From Mycogone perniciosa (Eukaryota > Ascomycota > Sordariomycetes > Hypocreales > Hypocreaceae): a DNA stretch of 64,000 nucleotides. The DNA lies in the NCBI GenBank assembly GCA_025331125.1, contig JAOALB010000176.1:1-64000 (forward strand), given 5' to 3'. Made by a program: the position numbers and the translations under genes. Positions 1 to 10,087 of the stretch are shown here, one piece after another. A model generated the notes under the pieces. That model had not been told where the DNA came from and searched no databases. It saw nothing but the letters and a program-made list of their open reading frames with translations. Within the stretch, counting starts at the first letter, position 1; each line of letters starts with the position of its first letter.

Positions 1-318
1 TTCGCCTGCCAGGATCACCCCATGGAGGGGAGGCGGGCTATTATTCCCCCCCCCCCCATATCTCCAAACGTGCAGCCCAACTACTCTCCACTTGGCTATG
101 TTAGCCTTCCAAGAAGTGAGGGCATTGACGGTAGAACTACAAGGAGCTGATATGGCAGGCCACATGGTGGGTTGGCTGTGGCCTGGATTGGCTCGATGAG
201 GGTCCAGCTCTTAGACGCCTTATTCACCCAGCCTCGGTCGCCCGCGTCAAGACCACCAGGCTGACTATTTCTTTGTCTTCTTTCGATTAAATTGACACTT
301 TAGGGAACTTCCAACTAT
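1..318. other. Window start, no gene recognised
   Basis: No open frame with recognisable protein character was found. The stretch contains a C run near position 48-57 and ordinary mixed sequence. It may be upstream region of the broken gene that follows. Confidence 0.4.
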
Positions 319-1536
319 ATGAAAGCAAAGGGTCCCCCCCTCTCTAGTTTTGAGCGGACTGCCTTCATCCCCCCGTGTACTCTGGAAAGCAACTGCAAAT
401 GTCTCTCAACCCAGATCAGCCGATTCCCCCAAAGACTTTCGGGAGCACCAGTCTTCTCCGAGGTCTGCGAGATTGTAAGTGTTCCTAAGCCGTTCAGTCT
501 TACCAGATTTTAGAAAGTACAGGCTAACCTCTCCCAGGACTTCGTAATAGACCAACGAGCTGGCCACAAGTACCCCTTGGTTCTCGGCAACTATCCTGAG
601 ACAGATGTTATACTTCCCACCACGTCTTGCGATGCCTGCGCATCCCTACTCCTCCAGGCCGGCGAGCTGCCCAACGGCGACTGTGTCACTGCGGCCCTAC
701 CCCGGGTGTCTCTCCAGGTCAAGGAGAACCGGAAACTATGGGAGGAGACACTGGCGCAGGTGTACAGACATCGATTTCACGAGAGTACCGTCTTCCTCGT
801 CTTCCTCTCGACACTCTGTACAACAATCGAAGACCTGATCGATAAAGCAGGATCATCAGACTCTCCAGCTGCAAAAAGCTATACAAGCTGCCAGGCATAT
901 CTACGAGAGCCGGTCTTACGCCAGTCGGTAGCCCGCTATCTGGGGTCGTGGACGACACCATGACACTGCAGCAAACGCTCCGGATTGCGTTCTGTGGGAT
1001 CCACTCCATGCTTCCAGAGAGCCCCTTGATCGCATACCCGATTGATGGATTCGTGGTCCTCGTTCGTCTGGGAGGATTGATGGAAGACGTCGGGCCCGAA
1101 GCCATTGAGCGGTTTGTATGGATGCGCCTTCTTTATCATTTTACGGAGCAGCATGCGGATCTGCAGAAGCAGGCTGGTGTCCGATATCTTGGAGCAATTT
1201 CAGCACATGGAAGAGCACTTCTCGGCCATCCAGAACACAGCCGAATACCACGCGGCCTTGGCTGTCTTTCTTCATATCTTGGCCACTCTAGCCGATGATC
1301 CGTCCCAGATCAGCCACCTGCACGGCTTTTTCGTGCAGTTGCAGTGCAGGTTAGATAGGCTGCGGGGATCAGACGAGGGATTGCAGCCAAATTGGTCACG
1401 ATCGCATACGAACAAGTTTAAGATGCCCAATGGCGAAAGAGTAACGGATAAGCCACGATTGCCAATCCCGTTTAGGAAACTATCTGGAGAAAATAGCCGA
1501 TCTCGCGACTTGATCCTTGGAGATCCGAGTACGTAA
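319..1536 (+). pseudogene. Frame-disrupted hypothetical protein gene
   Basis: Protein-like coding sequence runs through three frames on the plus strand. A first exon (319-474, donor GTAAGT at 475) joins in phase to sequence from 538 after a CAG acceptor and stays open to 963. Protein character then continues in another frame (about 870-1172), and again in the first frame (about 1173-1536), where a leucine-rich helical stretch contains EEHFSAIQNTAEYHAAL. No GT-AG intron of normal length that I could find restores the frame at about 930 or at 1172, so single-base indels are the simpler reading. I do not recognise the family. The alternatives are a sequencing error in an intact gene of roughly 380 residues, or a missed unusual intron. 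Confidence is moderate that coding sequence existed here and low on its status. Confidence 0.4.
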
Positions 1537-1915
1537 AAAGCGTATTACTACTACTACGAGTAGTTATCTAGCATCTTGGTCTTGGGGAACATGTGGGGGG
1601 TGAGGGGAGAGAGCTGGCGTATCGGACTCGTTCATTCCAACGTGAGATGGAGGGGGAAGGGAATGGCTTGAGACAGGATCAAGATGCGATTGGACAGAGG
1701 GTGGTTCACCACATGATTTACTGAGTACGGAGTATTAGTAGATGGTAATAGTAGTGAAACTACGTAATGGTGTGCTCGGTAACCTTATAACTGATACGCT
1801 ACCCCCACGATCACTTTAGATCCGTCCCGAGTCCGTGTATCTGTTCTTTGTTCCGTCTTGCCATGCACTGTGGGAATGTCTATGTGCGGGAATTGATCAC
1901 CTAGAAGATTTAGCC
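1537..1915. other. Intergenic spacer
   Basis: Non-coding. It contains one copy of the dispersed GTACGGAGTA motif near 1727-1736. It separates the broken hypothetical gene from the DUF3445 gene and probably holds the promoter of the latter. Confidence 0.5.
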
Positions 1916-3331
1916 ATGGATGTGGCTCGTGGTGTTGTCGATGGAGTCTTGAGGGCTTGTACGATGCCAGCAGCGGTAACACTTGGTGTTGCTATTCTTC
2001 TATTGGGCATCGTGTATATCGGTGTAAGTCATTTTGCTTCATCTCACCATTCATGCCCTGGTAGTGAACTAATGTAATCTGAGTTGACAGCTGAGGCCTT
2101 TGTTCGGCAGCCCCAATGTCCAGAGGCCCAAGTCTGGTCAGCTCGAGAAGCCGGCACCAGAACTGGTGACGATTGAGCCCTTGAAGGAATTCGACTGGAA
2201 GGTGACCGAGCCGAACAAGTACCGACCATTTAAGCCAGTCTATCATGTAACAATGGGTATATCGAAATCCTTTTCTCCAATGATCAGATGCTACTAGAGC
2301 TATTAAGAGACGGCCTCTACACATTGAAACTAACTGGTATTAGGCTTACAATCTTCTAAGCCGTCAGAACTCATCACAGTCGACATGGACTACCTCGATA
2401 GAGTCACCCTTCGTCGAGGGCTCCTCTCCCAGTATGATAAGATGGTTCACGGATGTATCCCCGCTGGGGCGGACGCAGTTAGAGAGTTCTACGGCTTCTT
2501 ACTGAAGGAGTACCTCCCCGTCCGCTTCCCTACCATGTTTAAGCTGTCCGATAAGGGACACAGGTTTGAGAACCTCGTGACTGGCGCATCGCACGCCACA
2601 GATCCAGGACAGGATATGGCGGCCGCCCTGCGAGTTCTCGGAGAGACGGTAGAAGAGGATATGTTTTTTCTCCGCGAGGAACCTGAGGGCCATCGCAGTG
2701 TGGCTTTTCTATCCTGCTTCCCCTCGGGATTCGACCCTTCGAGTCAGTTGGGGAAGATGCTCGCAGAAATTCACGCTCCGGTGCCCTCGTATGAGAAGAT
2801 TGGACCCAGTACGGAGAGGTTCTTCCACAGGCTTGAAGTGGGAGTGAGCATGAAGCGTGTCAATGTGAGTTGAGGGTCACTTTTCTGAATACTCTGTCTT
2901 CTGAGAGACGGGAAATGGCATGGGCTGACGAGATGGTCAAGTGGACGATCCAAACGAGCCCTGAGTTATTCAAGTGCGATGCCCACCGCAAAACTTCGCC
3001 GTCGGATAACGAAATAGACATTGAAAAGGTCAGTTCGGTTGAGACACTGATGCTAATGATGTGGTTGATTGCTAACGTGAGCGCTCCCTTGCAGACATAT
3101 GCACGAATCGAGCTGCAGACCATCATCCGACTGCCTCTGACGCGGGCAGTTCTCTTATCCTTGAAGACGTACCTCTACCCAATCCGTGACCTCAAAGAGG
3201 AAGGGCTAGGGCCGCAGTTGGCGGATGCAATTGAGGGTATCAAAGCAGGTAATGCGCCGGGAATGTGGGAGTACAAGGGGACTGTGCGATGGGGAGAGCG
3301 CGTGTGTGAATATCTCAGAGCGGTGAATTGA
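1916..3331 (+). CDS. DUF3445 / haem-dependent oxidative N-demethylase-like protein
   Basis: Five exons: 1916-2023, 2091-2256, 2344-2864, 2942-3028 and 3095-3331, giving 372 residues; every junction keeps phase. The N-terminus has one hydrophobic membrane anchor (about residues 18-35, AAVTLGVAILLLGIVYIG), followed by a linker and the conserved DUF3445 core. Core signatures are a CFPSGFDPSSQLGKML segment, the RVNWTIQTSP segment created by splicing exon 3 to exon 4, and RIELQTIIRLP near the C-terminus. In bacteria this family is the haem-binding alpha subunit of a dimethylamine demethylase (HODM); in fungi the proteins are membrane-anchored and their substrates are unknown. The first ATG that is in phase and directly precedes the anchor was chosen as start. 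Function is inferred from family only; the gene model is well supported. Confidence 0.82.
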
Positions 3332-3570
3332 GTCTGGGTCGGGTCTCTTGGATATGGACAATGCAGTGGCCCGTCACAGTCCACGGAGACTCCGTAGGAC
3401 TCTAGAGTGTGTTTGCTGAGATGAGATGAGAGAGAGGGAGAGAGGGAGAGAGCTGAAAATGTCATGTTTGCCTTGTTCGTCATGGTTCTTGTCCACTAGC
3501 CACATTGAGCCCGCTTCAAGCCACACCGACTTCCCCTCTCTGCCGTGAGCCGCTGGCGCCACTAAGAGCG

Positions 3571-3598
3571 CTGCTCTGCTCTGCTCTGCTCTGCTCTG
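3571..3598. repeat. (GCTCT)n pentanucleotide microsatellite
   Basis: About five consecutive copies of the GCTCT unit lie in non-coding sequence between the DUF3445 and SWIB genes. Confidence 0.8.
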
Positions 3599-4080
3599 AG
3601 CTGCGAACTGCATAGCGCTTTGTTCTTCTTTCAACTTTCTCCAAACTGCCCCCAATTCTCACCAAAAAAAAAGAGACAAACAAAACAAACGCCGCCAAAG
3701 GTGAGTTGGGCGAGACATTTGCTTGTGCTTTGCCCATCGTATCGGAATTGCCGCCGCCATTTGATTGATTCCTGCCGGGTTCGAAAGTCTGCGGCATCGC
3801 CGAGCACAGCATCACTTTGGCCCGACTCTCTTCGTGTGTGTCTTTGTTATCACAGGTACTGTACACTATTACTACTGCCTTGTTGGTTTCTTACTCCAAG
3901 CCTGCTTCGTACCCATACCTAGGTAATACTAAATTCGCGGTATGTACGAAGTACGGAGTATGGCTTGCTGGCTTGCTGGCTTTGGGCTAATACTAGCTGT
4001 CTGTTTGTTTGCTGTCACCAGCCAATCGAACGCCTCAGTGGAGTGCATACACACACACACTCACTCACATACTGCATACA

Positions 4081-4131
4081 TACTGCTGCTACTACTGCTG
4101 CTCCTACTGCTACTGCTACTGCTGCTCCTCC
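4081..4131. repeat. Imperfect (CTG/CTA)n trinucleotide repeat
   Basis: A run of TACTGCTGC-type triplets, interrupted by CTC and CTA units, lies in the spacer upstream of the SWIB gene. It creates an open poly-Leu frame that is not a gene. Confidence 0.75.
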
Positions 4132-4290
4132 ATGTCTGCCACATATTAAAACACTACGAGATACATAACATAGTGCTGCTCACTAACGCCTATATCCGCA
4201 CCAGGTAGCTAGCCAGACGATCCTCGTGATCCACCTTTAACCGTCGCACGGGAAGCGTCACCGCACCGATCCGAAAACCGCATCCAATCT

Positions 4291-4310
4291 GCACTGCACT
4301 GCACTGCACT
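4291..4310. repeat. (GCACT)4 microsatellite
   Basis: Four perfect copies of GCACT lie about 340 bp upstream of the SWIB gene start. Confidence 0.8.
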
Positions 4311-4647
4311 GTTGTCCTGCATTGCGAACGCCAATTCCACCTCGTGCACCAGACTGACGACCATCCTGCCGCCGTGCTGAGCGTCTCGAAGCGTCCGTCT
4401 ACATATACAGCGCCTCGCCGCTCACTTTCCCAGCTTCTGTGCAGCGGCAGGTTATGCTCTGATAGGTCACAGAGCTGGTGCGCGCTTCCGTCCCACCTTC
4501 ACCATCAGCCTCACCAGCATCTGGAACTACAGTCTTCATCATCCGCCCCAGTGTGCTGCTGGCGTACAGCGCGCGCCGTTTTACCTCCAACGCGACGACA
4601 CGGACTGGCTGTGCTTTCTACGCCGTTGCTGTGTGGAAGAGGGCAAA

Positions 4648-5667
4648 ATGAGCATCCCACGTGCGTCAAGACAGCCTTTGATGAATGCCCCCTTCCCCCT
4701 CGACTTGCCTCATAGCTAACGGGCCTACGTCGCAGTAACCTCGGAGGAATGCGAGCGCTATACCGCCATCATCGACAATATCCTTGCCACGGCCGATCTC
4801 GAGACAATCTCGCGCAAGAAGATTCGCCAGGGCTTGGAGAATGCTCTGGGAGGGAAGGATTTGAGTGACCAGAAGGTGAGTTGGCTTGTCATGGCGTGTC
4901 TTTGAGGGTGCATTGCGTCTCCTTACTAACAACAGACTGTCTTAGGATGCCATCAAGAAGCTCATAGAAGAGCGGTTTGACGCCGTCTCTGGCGCCGAGG
5001 CTGGCGACATTCCTCCTTCTTCCATGCCCGGCCCGTCGACCAACAACAAGCGCTCTGCGCCCAATGGTGTGTCCGAAAACGATGCCACTGACCCGTCTGC
5101 GTCGCCCGAGCCGGCAAAGAAGAAGGCCAAACGGTCCTCATCCATTGAGGATTCTGATGCTCGTCTTGCTGCCCAGCTTCAGGCGCAGGAAAACAGCCTG
5201 GCAAGGAGTCGCACAACCCGCGGCGGAGGCGACAAGGCTAGGGTGGCCAAGAAGAAGAAGACGCCTCGAAAGAAGAGCACCAAGAAGGTGGGCGAAGACG
5301 ACGATAGCGAGGTGGATGCGAGTGGCGACTCTGTACCTAAACGCAAGGCGGGTGGTGGCTTTCAGAAGCCCTTTTTACTCAGTGACACTCTGTCAGAGTT
5401 GTGTGGCGAGACCCAGGTACGTCTGGCACTGAGCAGCTCAGGCAAGGAGACCATGCTGACATTGTCTTCCCTCAATAGCTTTCCCGCCCGCAGGTCGTCA
5501 AGAAGCTTTGGGAGCACATCAAGGCCAATGACCTTCAGGACCCCAAGGACAAGCGCCAGATTCGTTGCGACGAGAAGATGCAAGCCGTGTTCAAACAGGC
5601 CAGGGTCGACATGTTCCGGATGAACAAAGAGATCGGAAGTCACCTTTACCCTGTTGGGGAGGAGTAA
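4648..5667 (+). CDS. DEK_C / SWIB-MDM2 domain protein (Uaf30-like)
   Basis: Four exons: 4648-4660, 4736-4875, 4946-5416 and 5479-5667, about 270 residues; the first coding exon is only 13 nt. The N-terminus (about residues 5-65) is a helical DEK_C-type domain containing DLETISRKKIRQGLENAL. The middle is low-complexity, with Ser/Lys/Glu tracts that probably hold the nuclear localisation signal (AKKKKTPRKKSTKK). The C-terminus (about 195-268) is a SWIB domain with LSRPQVVKKLWEHIKANDLQ and the final MNKEIGSHLYP motif. This architecture matches yeast Uaf30 and Tri1. Uaf30 belongs to the upstream activating factor that recruits RNA polymerase I to rDNA; Tri1 is a paralogue. Which role applies cannot be told from sequence. 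All exon phases agree. Confidence 0.88.
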
Positions 5668-7094
5668 GTGGTTATAATACTCAAGTATCAACAAGCTATA
5701 TGGAATGGGCGGCGGACGGACGGACGGTATGACGGACGGGCTGACGACTAAGGTCAATATCATGGTGGCTATGGCGCCTGGCGGCGTATCAGGAATTGCA
5801 TGTCTTTGGTTTTTTTTTATATCATCTCTAGCCATCTCTTTGGGCACACACGGAGACAAAGCCAATCAGGAGTATAGCATAGGAACGGAGAATGCTGGGA
5901 AAGGCGGGATTTCTTTACATGGCTCTTTTGCCCCTTTGGGCTAAAAAAACATAGCTTTGTTTGGTTTGATAGGTGCGTATGGTATGGTATGGTATGGTAT
6001 GGTATGGTATGAATGGACGGATGGGCATTGGACGAAAAGGCAAGCTATCTACGGGGGGTTGAAGGAAATGAAGACGCACGCATGTTGGGACTAGATACTT
6101 GTCTGGTAGGCATTGATGATTTGAACGAACTAGGGGAGGAAGAAGAAGCTGTGAACGACATGCGTATGAGTCCCGTAGGGCATATTCCTAAAAAGGAGAG
6201 TCTGCCTCTCGGTTCGCCTGTTGATGATGCTCTGGGGCTCATTATTAGGAGGCGCGCCAATTCTGTGTCATTCTGAGTCAACATCCGAACTGCACTGCAC
6301 GCCATGCATAAAGCCACGCCACGGACTTGGAGCCTCCTCCTGCCAAAACACCTTTGATTAATACTGTCTGAAATGTTTGTCTAAAATGTTTGTCCAACTC
6401 AGCCTTAATACCACCATGAAATCTGCTGGGATTTGGAATCGTCATTCATGATATTACTCACGTTTGCTTGATTGGCATTCAGCAAGTAAAAGCACAGATT
6501 TGGCATGGTACCTACGGAGTACATAGTATGGTGACTTCAGGGGTCCCACACAGAACAGGGCTGCGTGTCTAGCCGGATGACTCTTGCAAACAAACCCCGG
6601 AAAGGGCTTGCAGGTATTACTCCGGCGATGAGCGATAATAGGAGACGGGTCAATAGGGAAATAAATAGGTTGCCTTGTCCTGACCTTCCAAAGCAGGTTT
6701 AATCCAGGAGAACGCAGGCATATTACTACTAATACTACGGAGTACTACTCTGTAGATACTATATAATTGCAAAGGCAAAGTCCTGAATTGGCTGACTCAT
6801 CAAGCAGACTGGAGCTCTCTATTAGTACTGCTCCGTACTGCCTAAGAAGCAAGCTGCTGCCCCTCGATTCTTCAAGCCCTGGTGGAGGGGCTAAAGCTAC
6901 GAAGTACATAATAAAGGGTAAAAAAAGTTCCGGGACCTCCTCATCATATCTACATACGAGTACATCTTCCTTGTTACACCAAACGAAACGAACTCCTCTC
7001 CTTCGACACGACACTGATCTGGCCGGAACCAAGACATCGCCCAAGAAACACCTCAACAAATAGAGCGCATCGCCAACCACCCGAGAGGGCAATC
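5668..7094. other. Intergenic spacer with promoter of the Hel2-like gene
   Basis: About 1.4 kb without a supportable gene; short open frames at 6013-6317 lie on both strands and look random. It carries a pentanucleotide repeat and copies of the dispersed palindrome near 6514, 6734 and 6832. The last 150 bp, rich in short C/T and A runs, are the likely promoter and 5' leader of the downstream E3 ligase gene. Confidence 0.5.
5977..6011. repeat. (GGTAT)n microsatellite
   Basis: Six to seven tandem copies of the pentamer GGTAT lie in non-coding sequence downstream of the SWIB gene. Confidence 0.85.
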
Positions 7095-9658
7095 ATGCTG
7101 CCGGCTGAAGGAACGAGTGCCTCTGGTGGAAGTGGAAGTGGAAGTGGAAGTGGAAGAGGTGACGGCAGCTCCAGACCACGGGGTCGTGGCAGCGGCAGAG
7201 GAAATCAAGGCTCTCATCGAGGAGGCGGCCAGAAACGAGGAGGAAAAGGTGCCAGCAACCGCGGCCAAGGTCAAGGTCAAGGTCAAGGCCAGGGCCAGGG
7301 ACCCAGAGGCACAAACGCTGCTGCCGCGGCTTTTGTTCCAACAGATGCGTCTGCTGCCAAGGACACCTCAGCTGCCGTCAAGGCGGTCGATGCCGTCGTG
7401 AGGGAGAATGACGACGACGACGACGAAGATGCCGAACTCTGCTTTATTTGCGCCAATCCGGTTGCCCATCACTGTGTCGCGCCTTGCAACCACAAGACCT
7501 GCCACATCTGCGGTCTCCGGATGAGGGCTCTCTACAAGACCAAGGACTGCGCACATTGCCGAGTATGTCTCCCTCCTGTGAGTTGTGTGTTTCGCTACTG
7601 ACCGACCTGTAGACTTCAGCTTCCTTCGTCATCTTCACCGACGACCCTGACAAGAAATTCGAAGACTATACGGCCCGTGACATCACAACTACCGACAGCA
7701 ACATCGGCATCAAATATGCCAACGAGGATATTGTCGGCGACACCGTCCTCCTACTGCGATACAACTGTCCTGATGGCTCTTGCGACTTTGCTGGCCTGGG
7801 ATGGCCCGACCTCCACCGACATGTCAAATCTGCTCACAAGAAACGCATGTGCGATCTCTGCACTCGAAACAAAAAGGTCTTCACCCATGAGCACGAGCTC
7901 TTCACCGACCGCGAGCTGGAGAAGCACATGCGCTACGGCGATGACAAACCTGGCGCTGCCGACCAGACGGGCTTCAAAGGCCATCCGCTGTGTGGATTCT
8001 GTGGGGAGCGTTTTTATGACGATGATAAATTGTTCGAACATTGCCGCATGAAGCACGAACGATGCTTCATCTGTGACCGGAGGGACTCGAGGCAGCCGCA
8101 CTATTTTCTCAACTATGAAGAGTTGGAGAACCACTTCAAAAAGGATCACTTCCTCTGCTCCGATCGCGGGTGCTTGGAGAAGAAGTTTGTCGTGTTCGAG
8201 TCTGAGCTCGACATGCAAGCCCATCACCTCGCAGAACATGCAGGCAAAGGGGCAAGCAGGGACGCTAGGCTAGTTGACATCTCCGCTTTTGACATTCGAC
8301 AGTCCTATCAGCAGGAGAGGCGGGGAGGAGGCAGCCAACGAGATGGTGGTGAGGGACGATCTAGAGGGAGAGGAAGAGGAGGCAACAGAGGCAGAGACCC
8401 CAACGATGACCATATACTGCCCACGACGACGACTACCGTGCCCTTGCGAAGAGATGAGCTGGCTTTCCAGCGTCAAATGGCCATCGGCTCGGCGCCAGCA
8501 GGCTCGAACCGAACTTTCCGTGGCCAACTATCTACTCCTACGCCATCCACTGCCCCTGTCACGGCTTCACCTTCACCAACACCAACAGCCCAGGCCTCAG
8601 CATCAAGAGGTACAACTGCACCACCACGACCTCGAAGTGCTGGTAACTCAACACCAACACCCAACGCCAATGACCAAACGCTCGCAACTTCGGCACAGAC
8701 TCTCAGCATCGCCGACACGGCCAATCTTCCAGTCGAGGAACGAGCTCGTCTAGTCCGCCATGGCAGTGTCATTGAGCGAGCTGCAAACCTCCTCGGCAAT
8801 GACACCCATAAGATGTCAACCTTCCGCAGCCATATATCGACATATCGACAGGGCGGCTTTACCGCTCCGCAACTGGTTGACGCCTTCTTCACGCTCTTTG
8901 CTGACGTTTCGTCAAATGCCCTCGGCATTCTCGTGAGAGAATTGGCCGATCTTTTCGAGGACAAGGCGAAAGCAGACAACTTGAGGAAAGCATGGCAGGA
9001 CTGGCGGGCCATCAATGAAGATTACCCTAGTCTCCCAGGTCTCAGCGGCATGCACGGCGCAACCTCGAGCTCAAGTGGATGGGCCCATGCCGCAGCTGCA
9101 AACCCTGCTCTGCCTGCTGCTGCACCATCGCAGAAACACTCGACGAGAGTACTCAAGCTTAAGAACAGCACACGGTTGGGTGGTCCAGCTCCCATTACGC
9201 CGAGGGCGACACCTAATTGGGTCTCGTCATCACCTGCTATCAGGCCCCCTTCATCATCCGCATTTCCCTCCTTACCACCAGCAGCATCCTCCTCCTCCTC
9301 CTCTTCGCATGCTGCTTCTCAACCAACCTGGATCGGTTCTTCATCGTCGTCGTCGTCGTCAACGCCATCACAGCCACGCGCGCGAGCACCGCCACCCAAT
9401 GTCCGCAGGGAGGACGCATTCCCAGCTCTACCAGCAGCACCAAAACCCCAGACCACCATCTTTGGCTACGGCAGGGGCCGTGGCGTAAGGAGGGACTTTG
9501 GCCACCAGGAGACCAACTTCCAATGGGGGGCCTCTAATTCCTCATCGGCATCACCTGCGGAGGCTACGCAAGACCAAGCAGACGATGCCGAGGGTGCGGG
9601 AGGAAAAGGCAAAAAGGGGAAGAAGGGGAAAAAACAAATTCTCGTCCAATGGGGATAA
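7095..9658 (+). CDS. hel2: RING/C2H2 E3 ubiquitin ligase, Hel2/ZNF598 family
   Basis: Two exons, 7095-7562 and 7613-9658, encode 837 residues. The N-terminus is low-complexity: Gly-Ser repeats, RGRG motifs and a (GQ)n run. Residues 116-155 form a RING finger (CFIC, a CNHKTCHIC segment, and CAHC at the exon end). Several C2H2-type fingers follow (YNCPDGSCDFAGLGW with DLHRHVKSAH; CGFCGERF with HCRMKH; CFICDRRD). This is the ZNF598/Hel2 order. The C-terminal half is Ser/Pro/Ala-rich with a basic GKGKKGKKGKK tail. The family detects collided ribosomes and ubiquitinates 40S proteins (uS10, eS7), starting ribosome-associated quality control. The 50 bp intron falls immediately after the last RING cysteines. 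Microsatellites inside exon 1 make other frames open, but only this frame has the fingers. Confidence 0.92.
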
Positions 9659-10087
9659 ACGAATTTGCATTTTGATCGTGGTAGCCAGTGATGGTGGCAT
9701 GTTTTGAACTGGTACTCCGTACTCTGTATGTATGTCTAGTCTCTCTGCCTGATCAGTAACTGTTGGTTTAGTTGCTACGCGTTTAGTTTAGATCACAGTT
9801 CCCCGAAGACTGGCAAGGAGAAATGGAAAGATGTTTGGAATATCTATCGTCCACCTGTCTCTACCAAGTGCGTGTGATTTACGTGATTAAGCAAGATATT
9901 ACAAAAGCTTCAAGAACTAGGGGCCATCATAAGTAATGGGAGGCAAATGCTATTAAAAGACAATACGCATTGACAGTCTCAAAGAGACGAATTTTCACAG
10001 CAATTCATACAGAAATTCCAAACTCAATCGCTACCAGGACACTATCCTGTCGCTCCTTTTGTCATCAATTCCCTACATCCAACAGTA
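9659..10087. other. Convergent intergenic region
   Basis: Lies between the 3' ends of the hel2 and ire1 genes, so it should hold both terminators. A TACTCCGTAC copy occurs near 9713. No gene is visible. Confidence 0.5.

Larger units (their letters stand above)
3332..4647. other. Repeat-rich spacer upstream of the SWIB gene
   Basis: No convincing gene. The spacer holds several microsatellites (listed separately), a short CA/CT-type run at 4048-4068, and a copy of TACGAAGTACGGAGTA at about 3945-3960. CT-rich stretches near the downstream end are typical of fungal promoters, and the SWIB gene starts at 4648. Confidence 0.5.

Noticed and set aside
3942..4208. Open frame with poly-Leu run
   Set aside because: It is produced by the CTG/CTA microsatellite and has no other features.
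6013..6317. Overlapping plus and minus open frames in the spacer before the Hel2-like gene
   Set aside because: Both are of chance length, lack domains and overlap each other; no basis to prefer either.
7117..7401. Glu-Val repeat frame in exon 1 of the Hel2-like gene
   Set aside because: It is an alternative reading of the GGAAGT and GGTCAA microsatellites; the RING finger is in the other frame.
8473..9015. Minus-strand 180-codon frame inside the Hel2-like gene
   Set aside because: Antisense shadow of the Ser/Pro/Ala-rich region; no independent support.
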